The notes below the pieces were generated by a model. The model had not been told where the DNA came from. It made no database searches and worked only from the letters and a program-made list of their open reading frames with translations. Both the position numbers and the translations under genes were made by a program. DNA of 64,000 nucleotides from Gammaproteobacteria bacterium. Its GTDB lineage: Bacteria; Pseudomonadota; Gammaproteobacteria; JADZEE01. Of the stretch, positions 26,921 to 36,721 are shown one piece after another; position 1 is the first letter of the stretch; each line of letters starts with the position of its first letter. Location: the NCBI GenBank assembly GCA_020850735.1, contig JADZEE010000136.1, forward strand, positions 90,117 to 154,116, in the 5' to 3' direction.

Positions 26921-28674
26921 CGATGGACGCGAGAGTGAAGGCTGACGTCGACCCCATCAAGGTGTCCGTTATCGGCAACCGGCTCGACGCCATCAGCAAG
27001 GAGATCGGGCAGACGATGCTGCGTACGTCGCGCTCGCCGATCTTCTCCGAGGCGCGCGATTTCGTGACCGCCATCTTCGACGACGAGCTGCGCCTGGTCG
27101 CACAGACTGCGTACATCCCGGTGCTGATGGGAGCGCTGCCCTACGCCCTGCGATCGATCGCCCGGACCTACGAGGGCGATGTCCGCGACGGCGACGTGTT
27201 CATCCTCAACGATCCCTACCGCGGCAACAATCATCCGCCGGATATCACCATCGCCAAACCGGTATTCTGGCGCGGCGCTCTGATCTTCTGGTCCGTGGCC
27301 AAGGGGCACCATGCCGACGTCGGTGGGCGCGGCGTGGCCGGTTACAACCCCGGCGCAACCAGCATCTACGACGAATGCATCCGTATCCCGCCGGCGAAGC
27401 TGTACATCGAAGGCAGGCCGAACCGCGCGTTGCTCGACGTGATCCTCGCCAACGTTCACCTGCCTTTCCTGGTCGAGGGTGATCTGCACTGCCAGGTGGG
27501 TGCCGCCACCATCGGATCACGCAGCCTCGTCGCGCTCGCGGACAAGTACGGCGCCGAAGTTCTCAAGAGCGCCATCGACCAGATCTTCGATGCCACCGAG
27601 ATCGAGATGCGCGAAGCCATCCGCGAGGTGCCGAACGGTGTCTACGTCGCGGAACGTGTCATCGACAGCGACGGTATCGACAAGGATCGGCTCATCGCCG
27701 TGCGCGTCGCGCTCCAGGTGCTGGACGACGAGATCACCTTCGACTTCACCAAAAGCGATTCGCAGGCCAAGGGTTACGTCAACAGCACCGTGCCGAATAC
27801 GACGTCCTCGTGCTTCCTGGCCCTGTTCACTTCGATTGGTTCGGAAGTGGGTTTCAACGAGGGCGCGCTGCGCGCGCTGCACGTGGTTGCACCGGAGGGC
27901 TCGATCGTCAACGCACGCGAGCCGGCGCCGGTCGCGGGCTGCACGATCGCCGCTGCCCAGGCCATCATCGAGGCGGTGTGGCTGGCCCTCAGCCAGGCCG
28001 TGCCGGACCGCGTCGACGCCTGCTGGGCGCGTTGGTGCGCCCCGGCGACGATGGGATTCAACCCGCGCACGGGACGTCCCTTCGGCGACATCCACTTCAT
28101 GTGCAAGGGCGGCGCCGGCGCGTCCAAGGGGATCGACGGCTGGGATCATCTCGGCACGGTCGTATGCTCCGGCGGACTGCGCGCGCCGGACCCCGAGCTG
28201 CACGAGCTCGTCAATCCCTATACCGTGCTCCAGTACGAGCTGTGGCCGGACTCCGCTGGTGCCGGCCAGTGGCGCGGGGGTATGGGCACGATCTACCGCT
28301 GGCGCGTCGATACCGACAATATCGCCGCCGCGAATTTCGGCGGTGGCGTGCACGAGGAGACCAGGCCGTTCGGGCTCGCGGGGGGACACGCGGCACCGAA
28401 GCACCAGCTGTACCTGAGGAAGCGCTCCGGCGAGACCATCGACGTCGATGCGGAAAGCTTCTATCACTTCGACCAGGGCGATGTGTTCGAGATCTATCAA
28501 AGCGGCGGTGGCGGTTACGGTGATCCGCGGGAACGGGACGTCACACTGGTGCGCGACGACGTCCACAATGGCATCGTCTCCGTCGCGCAGGCGCGAGCGC
28601 AGTACGGCGTAGTGATCGATCCGCTCAGCTTCGAGATCGACGAAACGGCGACGCGGGCGCTGCGCGCGGCCTGA
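26917..28674 (+). CDS. Hydantoinase/oxoprolinase family protein, subunit B
   Basis: DPIKVSVIGNRLDAISKEIGQTMLRTSRSPIFSEARDFVTAIFDDELRLVAQ...DVFILNDPYRGNNHPPDITI. Confidence 0.93.
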   Translation: MTMDARVKADVDPIKVSVIGNRLDAISKEIGQTMLRTSRSPIFSEARDFVTAIFDDELRLVAQTAYIPVLMGALPYALRSIARTYEGDVRDGDVFILNDPYRGNNHPPDITIAKPVFWRGALIFWSVAKGHHADVGGRGVAGYNPGATSIYDECIRIPPAKLYIEGRPNRALLDVILANVHLPFLVEGDLHCQVGAATIGSRSLVALADKYGAEVLKSAIDQIFDATEIEMREAIREVPNGVYVAERVIDSDGIDKDRLIAVRVALQVLDDEITFDFTKSDSQAKGYVNSTVPNTTSSCFLALFTSIGSEVGFNEGALRALHVVAPEGSIVNAREPAPVAGCTIAAAQAIIEAVWLALSQAVPDRVDACWARWCAPATMGFNPRTGRPFGDIHFMCKGGAGASKGIDGWDHLGTVVCSGGLRAPDPELHELVNPYTVLQYELWPDSAGAGQWRGGMGTIYRWRVDTDNIAAANFGGGVHEETRPFGLAGGHAAPKHQLYLRKRSGETIDVDAESFYHFDQGDVFEIYQSGGGGYGDPRERDVTLVRDDVHNGIVSVAQARAQYGVVIDPLSFEIDETATRALRAA

Positions 28675-28937
28675 TGCCCGGCGCCCGCACCGTCGCCGCG
28701 GGTGGATCGGGCGCGATTCGGCGTCGCCCCGGCAGCGGATCGTGACGTTCACGCCGCCGCGGTTGATGCGGTACAACGACCACGCGGCGTTCGTGTACTC
28801 ATAGAAACGGTCCGGCTCGTGCACGAGGGGATCGCAGCCGGCACCGATCGCTCCGGCGTTTGCGCCGGGGCCGCCTCGCCGGCGGGAGCGCGGTCGTTGT
28901 TTCAGCCCGGAGCGAGACGGTGATTCGAACGTGGGCG

Positions 28938-29918
28938 ATGGTCGTGCACCGCTACGGCGGCCCGGACGTGCTGCGGTGGGAGGAGATCGCCGTCGAAGCG
29001 CCCGGTCCCGGACAGGCGCTGGTGGACAACGCCGCAATCGGCATGAACCTGTCGGAGATCGGCTTCCGATCCGGGACTTTTCACGCGCACGAGTTCGACG
29101 CCCCGAAGCCTCCTTTTGTCCTCGGCGTCGAGAGCGTGGGCACGGTGCGGGCCGTGGGCCCGGGCGTCACCGAGGTCGCGGTTGGCGAGCGGGTGGGCTG
29201 CCCCGGGCTACCCAACGGCGCCTATGCCGGTTGCCGCGTCTATCCCGCCGACCGCCTGGTACCGGTTCCCGCGGACATCGCCGACGAGGTCGCCGCCGCG
29301 GTCATGGTCAAGGGCATGACGGCCCAGTACCTGTGTCGACGCACCTGTCCCGTAGGACCGGGAACGACATTGTTGATCCACGCCGCCGCGGGCGCGACCG
29401 GCCAGTTCGTCTGCGAGCTTGCCGACCACCTCGGCGCGACCGTCATCGGCACGGTGAGCAGCGACGCCAAGGCCGAGTACGCACGGGCCCACGGCTGCCA
29501 CCATCCAATCGTCTACACGCGCGAGAACTTCGCCGATCGCGTCCTGCAGATCACCGCGGGTCGCGGTGCGGACGTGATCTACGATTCCGTGGGTCGCGAC
29601 ACCTTCGCCGATTCGCTGCGCTGCCTGTCGCGTTTCGGAACGCTCGGTCTGTTCGGCGTCAGCAGCGGCTTACCCGAGCCGCTGCAGCTGATGGGCCTGC
29701 ATCTGCTCACTGAGCAGAAGTTCTGCCGGCCGTCGTTTTACGCGCAGACCGCGCAGCGCCAGGATCTGCTGGCGATCGCGGCGCACACCTTCGATGATCT
29801 GCGCCGGGGCGTGTTCAGGCCGCACATCGATCTGCGCCTGCCGCTGCGCGATGCCGCCGCGGGACATCGCGCCGTCGAAGCCCGCCGCACCACGGGGGCC
29901 GTCGTCTACCTGCCCTGA
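28938..29918 (+). CDS. Zinc-type alcohol dehydrogenase / quinone oxidoreductase family (MDR superfamily); GTG start at 28920 also possible
   Basis: MVVHRYGGPDVLRWEEIAVEAPGPGQALVDNAAIGMNLSEIG...LLIHAAAGATGQFVCELADHLGATVIGTVSSDAKAEYARAHG. Confidence 0.9.
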   Translation: MVVHRYGGPDVLRWEEIAVEAPGPGQALVDNAAIGMNLSEIGFRSGTFHAHEFDAPKPPFVLGVESVGTVRAVGPGVTEVAVGERVGCPGLPNGAYAGCRVYPADRLVPVPADIADEVAAAVMVKGMTAQYLCRRTCPVGPGTTLLIHAAAGATGQFVCELADHLGATVIGTVSSDAKAEYARAHGCHHPIVYTRENFADRVLQITAGRGADVIYDSVGRDTFADSLRCLSRFGTLGLFGVSSGLPEPLQLMGLHLLTEQKFCRPSFYAQTAQRQDLLAIAAHTFDDLRRGVFRPHIDLRLPLRDAAAGHRAVEARRTTGAVVYLP

Positions 29919-30068
29919 TCGCGAACGGGGCGGGCTGTCGTTGCGCCTCGCCCGGGCTCGCGGGCCGGGCGCGCGCCGCCGGTCGCGGCCGGTTTTCCGG
30001 TATCCGCCGCACGGGCGTATTCTGCGCCCCGGGGAGCCGGCGGCCGCCGGCCACACGCGGAGGGAACG

Positions 30069-31025
30069 ATGGCACACGATTCCGTCGCCCGGCTGCTCGA
30101 CGGTCTGCCCAGCAACTGGGGCCGGTGGGGCAGCGATGACGAAATAGGCGGTTTGAATTTTCTGACCCCGGACGAGGTCGCCCGTGGTCTGTCGCTCATT
30201 CGCCGCCACGAGCCCTACGCGCTCGCGATCACCATCAACTCGCCCCGGGGAGACCCCGTGTGGCCGGGTCGCTCGCCGGCAGTCAAGCTCATGACCCAGG
30301 ACAAGGGTCACTACCAGGCCGGCAAGCTGGTGCCGCTCGGGGGTGGGCTCGAGTACGCGGACGACTACCTGACCATGTTTCTCCAGGGCAGCACGCAATT
30401 CGACGCCCTCGGACACATCTGGTACGGCGACCAGCTCTACAACGGCTTCGACGCGAGCACGACGATCGGCGGGTTGGACCGCGCGAGCGTGTTGCCGCTC
30501 GCCGAACGCACCGCTTGCGGTGCCGCGGTGCTGATCGACATGCCGCGCTTTCGCGGCAAGGCGCACCTCGACAAGGGCGAGACCTTCGGTCTCGCCGATC
30601 TGCTCGCCTGTGCCCAAGCCCAGGGTACGGCGATAGAAAAACACGACATCGTGCTCATCCGCACCGGCTGGTTGACGGTGTTCTACGACCAGGGTCCGGC
30701 AGTGTTCTATGCCGAACCGTTCCTGGAGCCCGGGCTCACGTTCTCCCGTGAGCTGGTCGAGTGGTTCCACGACATGGAGATCCCGCTGCTCGGTACCGAC
30801 ACCATCGCCAATGAGGTTACCGTCGATCCCGAGTCCGGTCTCATCCTGCCGCTGCACAGTGCGCTAATGCGCAATCTCGGCGTCATTTTCAACGAGATCC
30901 TCTGGCTCGAAGATCTGGCGGGTGCCTGCGCCGCGGACGGGCAGTACAAGTTCTTCTATACGGCGGCGCCGCTGAAGGTCTTCCGCGGCACCGGCGCGCC
31001 GGTGAACCCGATCGCCATCCGCTGA
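30069..31025 (+). CDS. Cyclase family protein (kynurenine formamidase-like fold)
   Basis: LPSNWGRWGSDDEIGGLNFLTPDEV...GSTQFDALGHIWYGDQLYNG...VLIRTGW. Confidence 0.88.
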   Translation: MAHDSVARLLDGLPSNWGRWGSDDEIGGLNFLTPDEVARGLSLIRRHEPYALAITINSPRGDPVWPGRSPAVKLMTQDKGHYQAGKLVPLGGGLEYADDYLTMFLQGSTQFDALGHIWYGDQLYNGFDASTTIGGLDRASVLPLAERTACGAAVLIDMPRFRGKAHLDKGETFGLADLLACAQAQGTAIEKHDIVLIRTGWLTVFYDQGPAVFYAEPFLEPGLTFSRELVEWFHDMEIPLLGTDTIANEVTVDPESGLILPLHSALMRNLGVIFNEILWLEDLAGACAADGQYKFFYTAAPLKVFRGTGAPVNPIAIR

Positions 31026-31034
31026 GTAGCGACC

Positions 31035-32714
31035 GTGTCCCTGGAGGACTGCGTAGCGCACGTCTGGTACCGGCAGTACCCGCCGTGGGTACCCCGCACG
31101 CTGCCGCTTCCGGAGCGCAGCATGGTGGAGGTGTTCGCCGAAGCCGTCGCGAGCCGGGCGGACGCGCCGGCCATCGTGTATTTCGACACCCGGATCAGCT
31201 GGGCGACGCTCGACGATCTGTCCACGCGCTTCGCCAGCGCGCTCGCCGGCTGGGGCGTCGGGCACGGCGACCGTGTCGCGCTGTTCCTGCAGAACGTTCC
31301 ACAATACCTCGTCGTTCTGTACGGGAGCTGGAAGCGCGGCGCGATCGCGGTGCCGCTGAATCCGATGCTGAAGCACCGGGAACTGCGCTATCACCTCGAT
31401 GATTCGGGCGCGCGGGTGCTGGTCGTGCTCGAGTCCCTGTACGCCGACGTTGCCAGGGAGGCCGCGAAGCGTTCCCGGATCGAGCGCGTGGTGACCACTC
31501 ACGAGCGCGACATGCTGGCCGCAGAGCCAGTGCCCGACATGCCCGCCGGCGGGCCGAAGCAGGTTTTCGCCGACACCGACGATTTGCTGGAACTGCTTGC
31601 CCGAACCGCGCCGCAACAGCGACGCCTGCGGCCGGTCGCCCCCGACGACGTGTGCGCGCTCGGCTATACCTCCGGGACCACCGGCGAGCCCAAGGGCGCG
31701 ATGTCCACCCACGCGAACTTCGTCTACAACGCGGACTTCTACCGCACCTGGATGCGCCTGGACGCCGGCGACGCAATCCTCGGGGTTGCGCCGCTGTTCC
31801 ACATCACCGGCATGGTCGCCCACATCGCGGCTGCGGCCATGGCGCAATGTCCGCTCATCCTGGCCTGCCGCTTCGATGCCGGCGTGACGCTGCGGCTGAT
31901 CGAGCGCCTCAGACCGACGATGACGGTCGCCTCGATTACCGTGTTCCTCGCGCTCATGAACCATCCGGACGCGGACCGCCGCGATCTGAAGTCGCTGCAA
32001 AAGTGCTACAGCGGCGGCGCGCCGATCGCGCCCGGCGTAGCGGACGAATTCGAGCGCCGCTGCGGGATCTACATTCACAACATCTACGGCTTGACTGAAT
32101 CGACCTCGCCGACGCACGCCGTGCCGCTCGGCGCGCGTGCGCCGGTGGACCCGGCGACCGGCGCCCTGTCGGTGGGCGTACCCATTCCGGGCTGCGATTC
32201 GAAGCTCGTCTCGCTCGAGGACCCCGCGCACGACGCGCCGCCGGGCGAAGCCGGTGAGATCGCCGATCGGGGTCCGATGCTGTTCGCGGGGTACTGGAAC
32301 CGGCCGCAGGCGACGGCGGCTGCTTTCCACGACGGCTGGTTTCTGACCGGCGATGTCGCCACCGTGGATGGTGACGGCTACTTCTATGTCGTCGATCGCA
32401 AGAAGGACATGATCAACGTGTCCGGCTACAAGGTCTGGCCGCGCGAGGTCGAGGACGTGCTCTACCAGCATCCGGCGGTGCGCGAGGTCGCGGTGATCGG
32501 CGTGCCGGATGAGTACCGCGGCGAAACGGTCAAGGCGTGCATCGCGCTGAAACCCGGGGCCGGCGCCAGCGCGGACGAGATGGTGGCTTTCTGTCGCGAG
32601 CGGCTCGCCGCATACAAGTACCCGCGTCTGATCGAATTCGTCGACGAGCTGCCCAAGACCGCCACCGGGAAATTTCTCCGGCGTGCGCTGCGGGACAAGA
32701 ACGCGCCGGCATGA
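31035..32714 (+). CDS. AMP-dependent acyl-CoA synthetase/ligase
   Basis: LGYTSGTTGEPKGAMSTHANFVYN...NIYGLTESTSPTHAV...DRKKDMINVSGYKVWPREVEDVLYQHPAV...PKTATGKFLRRALR. Confidence 0.94.
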   Translation: MSLEDCVAHVWYRQYPPWVPRTLPLPERSMVEVFAEAVASRADAPAIVYFDTRISWATLDDLSTRFASALAGWGVGHGDRVALFLQNVPQYLVVLYGSWKRGAIAVPLNPMLKHRELRYHLDDSGARVLVVLESLYADVAREAAKRSRIERVVTTHERDMLAAEPVPDMPAGGPKQVFADTDDLLELLARTAPQQRRLRPVAPDDVCALGYTSGTTGEPKGAMSTHANFVYNADFYRTWMRLDAGDAILGVAPLFHITGMVAHIAAAAMAQCPLILACRFDAGVTLRLIERLRPTMTVASITVFLALMNHPDADRRDLKSLQKCYSGGAPIAPGVADEFERRCGIYIHNIYGLTESTSPTHAVPLGARAPVDPATGALSVGVPIPGCDSKLVSLEDPAHDAPPGEAGEIADRGPMLFAGYWNRPQATAAAFHDGWFLTGDVATVDGDGYFYVVDRKKDMINVSGYKVWPREVEDVLYQHPAVREVAVIGVPDEYRGETVKACIALKPGAGASADEMVAFCRERLAAYKYPRLIEFVDELPKTATGKFLRRALRDKNAPA

Positions 32715-32753
32715 CGCGGGGCCGGCTCCCGGCAGCTCGTACGGCGTCCGCGC

Positions 32754-34151
32754 TCAACCGGCGTCGCGCGCGATCCTGAACAGGTGGTCCGACAGCTCCG
32801 TCGCTCGTACCCGCCCGAACCGGCCGAGCAGGGGCGCGAAGCGCGCGATGCGCGCATTGAGCTCGGCGGCGGTGATGTCCGGGAACCGGTGTGCGTGGTA
32901 CTCGGCGCTGTTCCAGTGTTCCCGCCGGCGCGCATTGATGCGCTTGAGCAGCGCGCGTCCCGCGGCCGTGGCGCGCGCGCGCAGGTATCTCCACGGTCCC
33001 GGCCGCGGCGGCGGATCCAGCAGGTAACCCGCTCGTTCGAGCACGTCGATGATCCGATCGGACGCGAGCGGGCCCGACAACGCGGACAGATGGCGTGCGA
33101 AAATCGCCTGCCGCGCGTGCTCGTCGATGAGACCGGCGTCGCCGGCGACGATCGCGCTCAGCAGATCGCGGATTTGCTCGCGCGTGTTGGCGCAATGGCT
33201 GAGCGAGTTCGGCAGGTGAAAGTCGTAGCAATCGGTCGTGATCGGCTGGTAGGCAACCGCCGGGCGTTCCAGCGCGGCCGCTTCGACCGCGGTGGTGCAG
33301 CCGTTGTGCACGAGCACGCTCGCCGCCATCAGCCAGGGTACGACATTGCCCTCGTGAACCACCTGCACATTGGGTTGGTCCGCCACCAGTCGTCGCCACA
33401 GATCGTGGTCCTCGGAGGGATGCGGGCGCACGATGATGCTGCGATCGGGAAACCAGCTGCCGAGCTGCGGCACCAGGATCCGGAAGGCATCGAAGATCGC
33501 CTGCTGGTGCGCGGCCATGCCGGCGGCGAACCCCGCGCTCATACCGCCCGAGGTGCGGGTCACCTTCGGCGCGCCGGCCCGCGCCGACGGTTGCACCAGT
33601 GCCAGCTGGTCGACGAAGGGATTGACGAATGCGAAATTGGTGTTGACCAGCACGAATTCACCGTGCCGGTCGCGCAAGGCATCGACCTCGGCGCGGAAGA
33701 ACTCCCGGACGTCGCGGCGCAGCAGATCGGCACGCGGGTTACCCGTCACGTGCACGGGTACACCGGGATTGCCCGTGTAGCTCGCGAACAGCTCGGCGTC
33801 GTCATCGCCCCACGCGAACAGCTGGCTGAGCGGGCGGAAGGTGTCGGGGGAGAAGCGCCAGTCGCAATATTCCGCCGAGCGGTAGCGCACCAGGCTCTCC
33901 TCGTCCCAGGCGACCAGCCGGTGGCCCAGGCCGAGAATGATGTTGAACATGAGCCGGCTGCGCGCGCGCATGCTCTTGGCGACGTAGGTACCCGGCGGCA
34001 ACGACGGCAAGGCGAAATTCACGTAGGGGCGCGAGCCGATCACGACGTCGAAGCCCCGCTCGGCGGCGACGCAGGCGAACAGCAGTTTGGCGTCGAGCTC
34101 GCGAACCTGGTTTTCGACCGGGACGATGAGCAGAGGCGTGGCAGGCTTCAT
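32754..34151 (-). CDS. Surface carbohydrate biosynthesis-like protein (glycosyl/glycerophosphotransferase-like)
   Basis: MKPATPLLIVPVENQVRELDAKLLFACVAAERGFDVVIGSR...VTGNPRADLLR...IIVRPHPSEDHDLWRR...VLVHNGCTTAVEAAALERPAVAYQP. Confidence 0.75.
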   Translation of the reverse strand: MKPATPLLIVPVENQVRELDAKLLFACVAAERGFDVVIGSRPYVNFALPSLPPGTYVAKSMRARSRLMFNIILGLGHRLVAWDEESLVRYRSAEYCDWRFSPDTFRPLSQLFAWGDDDAELFASYTGNPGVPVHVTGNPRADLLRRDVREFFRAEVDALRDRHGEFVLVNTNFAFVNPFVDQLALVQPSARAGAPKVTRTSGGMSAGFAAGMAAHQQAIFDAFRILVPQLGSWFPDRSIIVRPHPSEDHDLWRRLVADQPNVQVVHEGNVVPWLMAASVLVHNGCTTAVEAAALERPAVAYQPITTDCYDFHLPNSLSHCANTREQIRDLLSAIVAGDAGLIDEHARQAIFARHLSALSGPLASDRIIDVLERAGYLLDPPPRPGPWRYLRARATAAGRALLKRINARRREHWNSAEYHAHRFPDITAAELNARIARFAPLLGRFGRVRATELSDHLFRIARDAG

Positions 34152-34418
34152 CCTGTCAGTCGCTGGCGTGGTACGAGGGCCGGCAAGACGTTCATCCGTT
34201 GCGACGGGAACGATCCGGGGCGCGGACGTTGAATCGGCTCGGCGCCCCACGGGCCGGCCCCGGTTCGACCGCCGCCCGCAAGGGGCGCTACTCTAACCCG
34301 TTCATTCGCCGCAGGACCAGCGCGCCGGCGCGAACGCGGGGTGGTTCCCCGTGTCAAAGCCGCTATCGTGGGGCGGTGCAGCGGGCGTGTGTCGCGAACG
34401 GCAGGGACGATTCTGGTC

Positions 34419-36695
34419 ATGGTTGCAGAACATCGGCGGGCACAGCGAGACTCGCGTCCGCTCGAATTCCGGCTGCCGGCCGTCCGGGACTCCGGCGTGC
34501 CCGAGGTGGTCATCGTGCTCGTGTCCGAGGCGCCGCACTACGACGCCGAGCGCGTGTTCATGCGTTCCGTGGCCCTGCATCGGGACCCTGCACGGGCGTA
34601 CCGCGTGTCGATCGTACGTCCCGAGCACGCGTGCTCCTGGCTGGACGTGCTGCCGGCGCGGGGGCGGGTGATCTGCAACACGGTCGGCCAGGTCTATCTG
34701 GACGATCCGGGTGCGCTGTCCGACCTGCCACTGGGCACCCACGCCGCTCTGGCGGCACCCGCACCGGCGGCCGTGCTGCTCGCGGACTGCACGCAACTCG
34801 CCGCGCAGGTGCGCCACGCCAGGCAACGGCCGGCGGACATATCCACGCTCGCGATGCTGGCGGACGAGGTGCCGGGCGGGTGTGGCGCGCTGCCGCTGTC
34901 CTGGTGTCATCGCGATCGGCAGTTCCGGCCCGGGCTCACGCATTTGCTGCATTTCGCCGCGCCGCGGTGCCAGCCCTGGCGACCGTTCCCGCAGGCCATC
35001 GCCTACGACGCGCATCCCTATGCGGAAATATTCGCGCGCCTGCTGCGAGTGGCGGACGCCGAGGATCTGCAGCTGTGCGCGGGTCGGTCACCCGGTCCGC
35101 GGCTGCGCCCCGACGGCTGCCCGTTCACACCGCCCTGGGCCCGTCTCGAGGAAATCGCGCCGCCCGCACGGGCGGGTGAATCGCGTCTCGTGCTGCATCT
35201 GGACGCCTCGCCTGCGGTGCCACCGCCGGGGTGTACCGTCATGGACATCCGCCGGATCGATCGGCAGATCGCGCTGGCCGACTGCTGCGTCGCGCTCGCA
35301 CTGCTCGAGGACGCGCCCGTGGAAGAGATTGCCTGGCTGGTAGATACGGTGTTCGCCGCGGCGCGTGCGCGGGCGGTCTTCGTCATCGATCTCCCCGCGC
35401 GGACGGGCCGCGATGGCGACTGGTACGCTGAGCGGATCGCGCGCCGTGCCGGCCGGTTTGCGAACGTGGACTGGCAGTTGCGCGTGCTGCCCGAGGGACG
35501 GATCGTGCGCGCCGGTGGACCCGCGGTGCGTGCGCGCAGCGCCTGGCTGCTGCTCGGCGCCAAGGCGGGTGACAATGCACAGGTGCGCATGCTCGGTACC
35601 GGCCTGGGCGTGCCGGCGATCGAGCGCCCGCTCGAGTTCAATCCGCTGCACGTTCTGCCGAACTGGCTGTTGCCGGAATCGCTCACGAGCCTGCGGCGCG
35701 CGACCCGCGCGATGCTCGTCGCGTCCCCGCCGCCCGATCTCGTCTTGAGCGTCGGCAAGCGTTCCTACCGTGCCGCGCGCTGGCTCAAACGCCGCAGCCG
35801 CGGCCGCACGCGCTGGATCCATCTGGGCAGGCCGTGGGGCCGCCTGCGTGACATCGATCTGATCGTGACCACGCCCCAGTACCGGCTGCCCCCCCTGCCG
35901 AACGTACTGATGCTGCCCGAGCCGATCAGCGCGATACCGCCGGAGGTGCTAGCCCGCGCGCGCGCCACGCAACCCCTGGCGTCGCCGGCGGCTGAGCGAC
36001 CACGCGTGGCGCTGCTCGTCGGTGGCGACAGTGTCATTCACAAGCTGACCCGGACCGACTGCCAGCGCCTGCTCGGCCAGGTGCAAGCACACGCGCGGAC
36101 CCGCGGCGCGCGCATCGAGATCGTGAGCTCGCGCAGGACGCCGGCGCGGGTCCTGCCCCTGCTCGAGCAGACCCGCGGCGCCGACTGCGTGCTGCATGCC
36201 TGGTCGCCGGTGAGTCGAACCGATTACCTGACCGTGCTCGCGCGCGCCGATGAGCTGTTCGTCACCGCTGACAGCGCCAGCATGATTGCCGACGCACTGG
36301 CGACCGGCCGTCCGGTGACCGTCCTCGCGGTGAGCCTGCGCGTTCCGGCGCGCCTGGTCGCGGCGCTGGAAAAGCTCATCGGCCGACTCGTCGCCGGGCC
36401 CGGGGGCGACGCGTGCGGATCGCCGTGGGCCCCGCTGCTGAAACGTGCCGTCACCGCGGGATGGTTCACACCGCCGCGCGAGATGCAACGTCTGATCGGG
36501 GCCCTCGTCGCCACGGGCCGGATCCATGTGCCGGGCGAGCGCGCGCCCACCCTGCAGCCACGGGTGCACGAGCCGACGCCACTCGAAATCGCCACGGCCG
36601 CCGCCCGGCAGGTCGCGAGCGTCACGACACGCGGGCAGACCGGGGTGGTGGAAGGCGGCCCGGGCAGCCACGACGGAAGCTGGCGGGCATCATGA
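34419..36695 (+). CDS. Multidomain protein: GT8-like N-terminal region, degenerate methyltransferase-like middle, C-terminal ELM1/GtrOC1-like domain
   Basis: C-terminal LLLGAKAGDNAQVRMLGTGLGVPAIERPLEF...LVLSVGKRSYRAARWLKRRSRGRTRWIHLGRPWGRLRDIDLIVTTPQYRLPPLPNVL...DELFVTADSASMIADALATGRPV. Confidence 0.75.
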   Translation: MVAEHRRAQRDSRPLEFRLPAVRDSGVPEVVIVLVSEAPHYDAERVFMRSVALHRDPARAYRVSIVRPEHACSWLDVLPARGRVICNTVGQVYLDDPGALSDLPLGTHAALAAPAPAAVLLADCTQLAAQVRHARQRPADISTLAMLADEVPGGCGALPLSWCHRDRQFRPGLTHLLHFAAPRCQPWRPFPQAIAYDAHPYAEIFARLLRVADAEDLQLCAGRSPGPRLRPDGCPFTPPWARLEEIAPPARAGESRLVLHLDASPAVPPPGCTVMDIRRIDRQIALADCCVALALLEDAPVEEIAWLVDTVFAAARARAVFVIDLPARTGRDGDWYAERIARRAGRFANVDWQLRVLPEGRIVRAGGPAVRARSAWLLLGAKAGDNAQVRMLGTGLGVPAIERPLEFNPLHVLPNWLLPESLTSLRRATRAMLVASPPPDLVLSVGKRSYRAARWLKRRSRGRTRWIHLGRPWGRLRDIDLIVTTPQYRLPPLPNVLMLPEPISAIPPEVLARARATQPLASPAAERPRVALLVGGDSVIHKLTRTDCQRLLGQVQAHARTRGARIEIVSSRRTPARVLPLLEQTRGADCVLHAWSPVSRTDYLTVLARADELFVTADSASMIADALATGRPVTVLAVSLRVPARLVAALEKLIGRLVAGPGGDACGSPWAPLLKRAVTAGWFTPPREMQRLIGALVATGRIHVPGERAPTLQPRVHEPTPLEIATAAARQVASVTTRGQTGVVEGGPGSHDGSWRAS

Positions 36696-36721
36696 ACCGG
36701 CGCGCCGGCGCCGCGACATCG

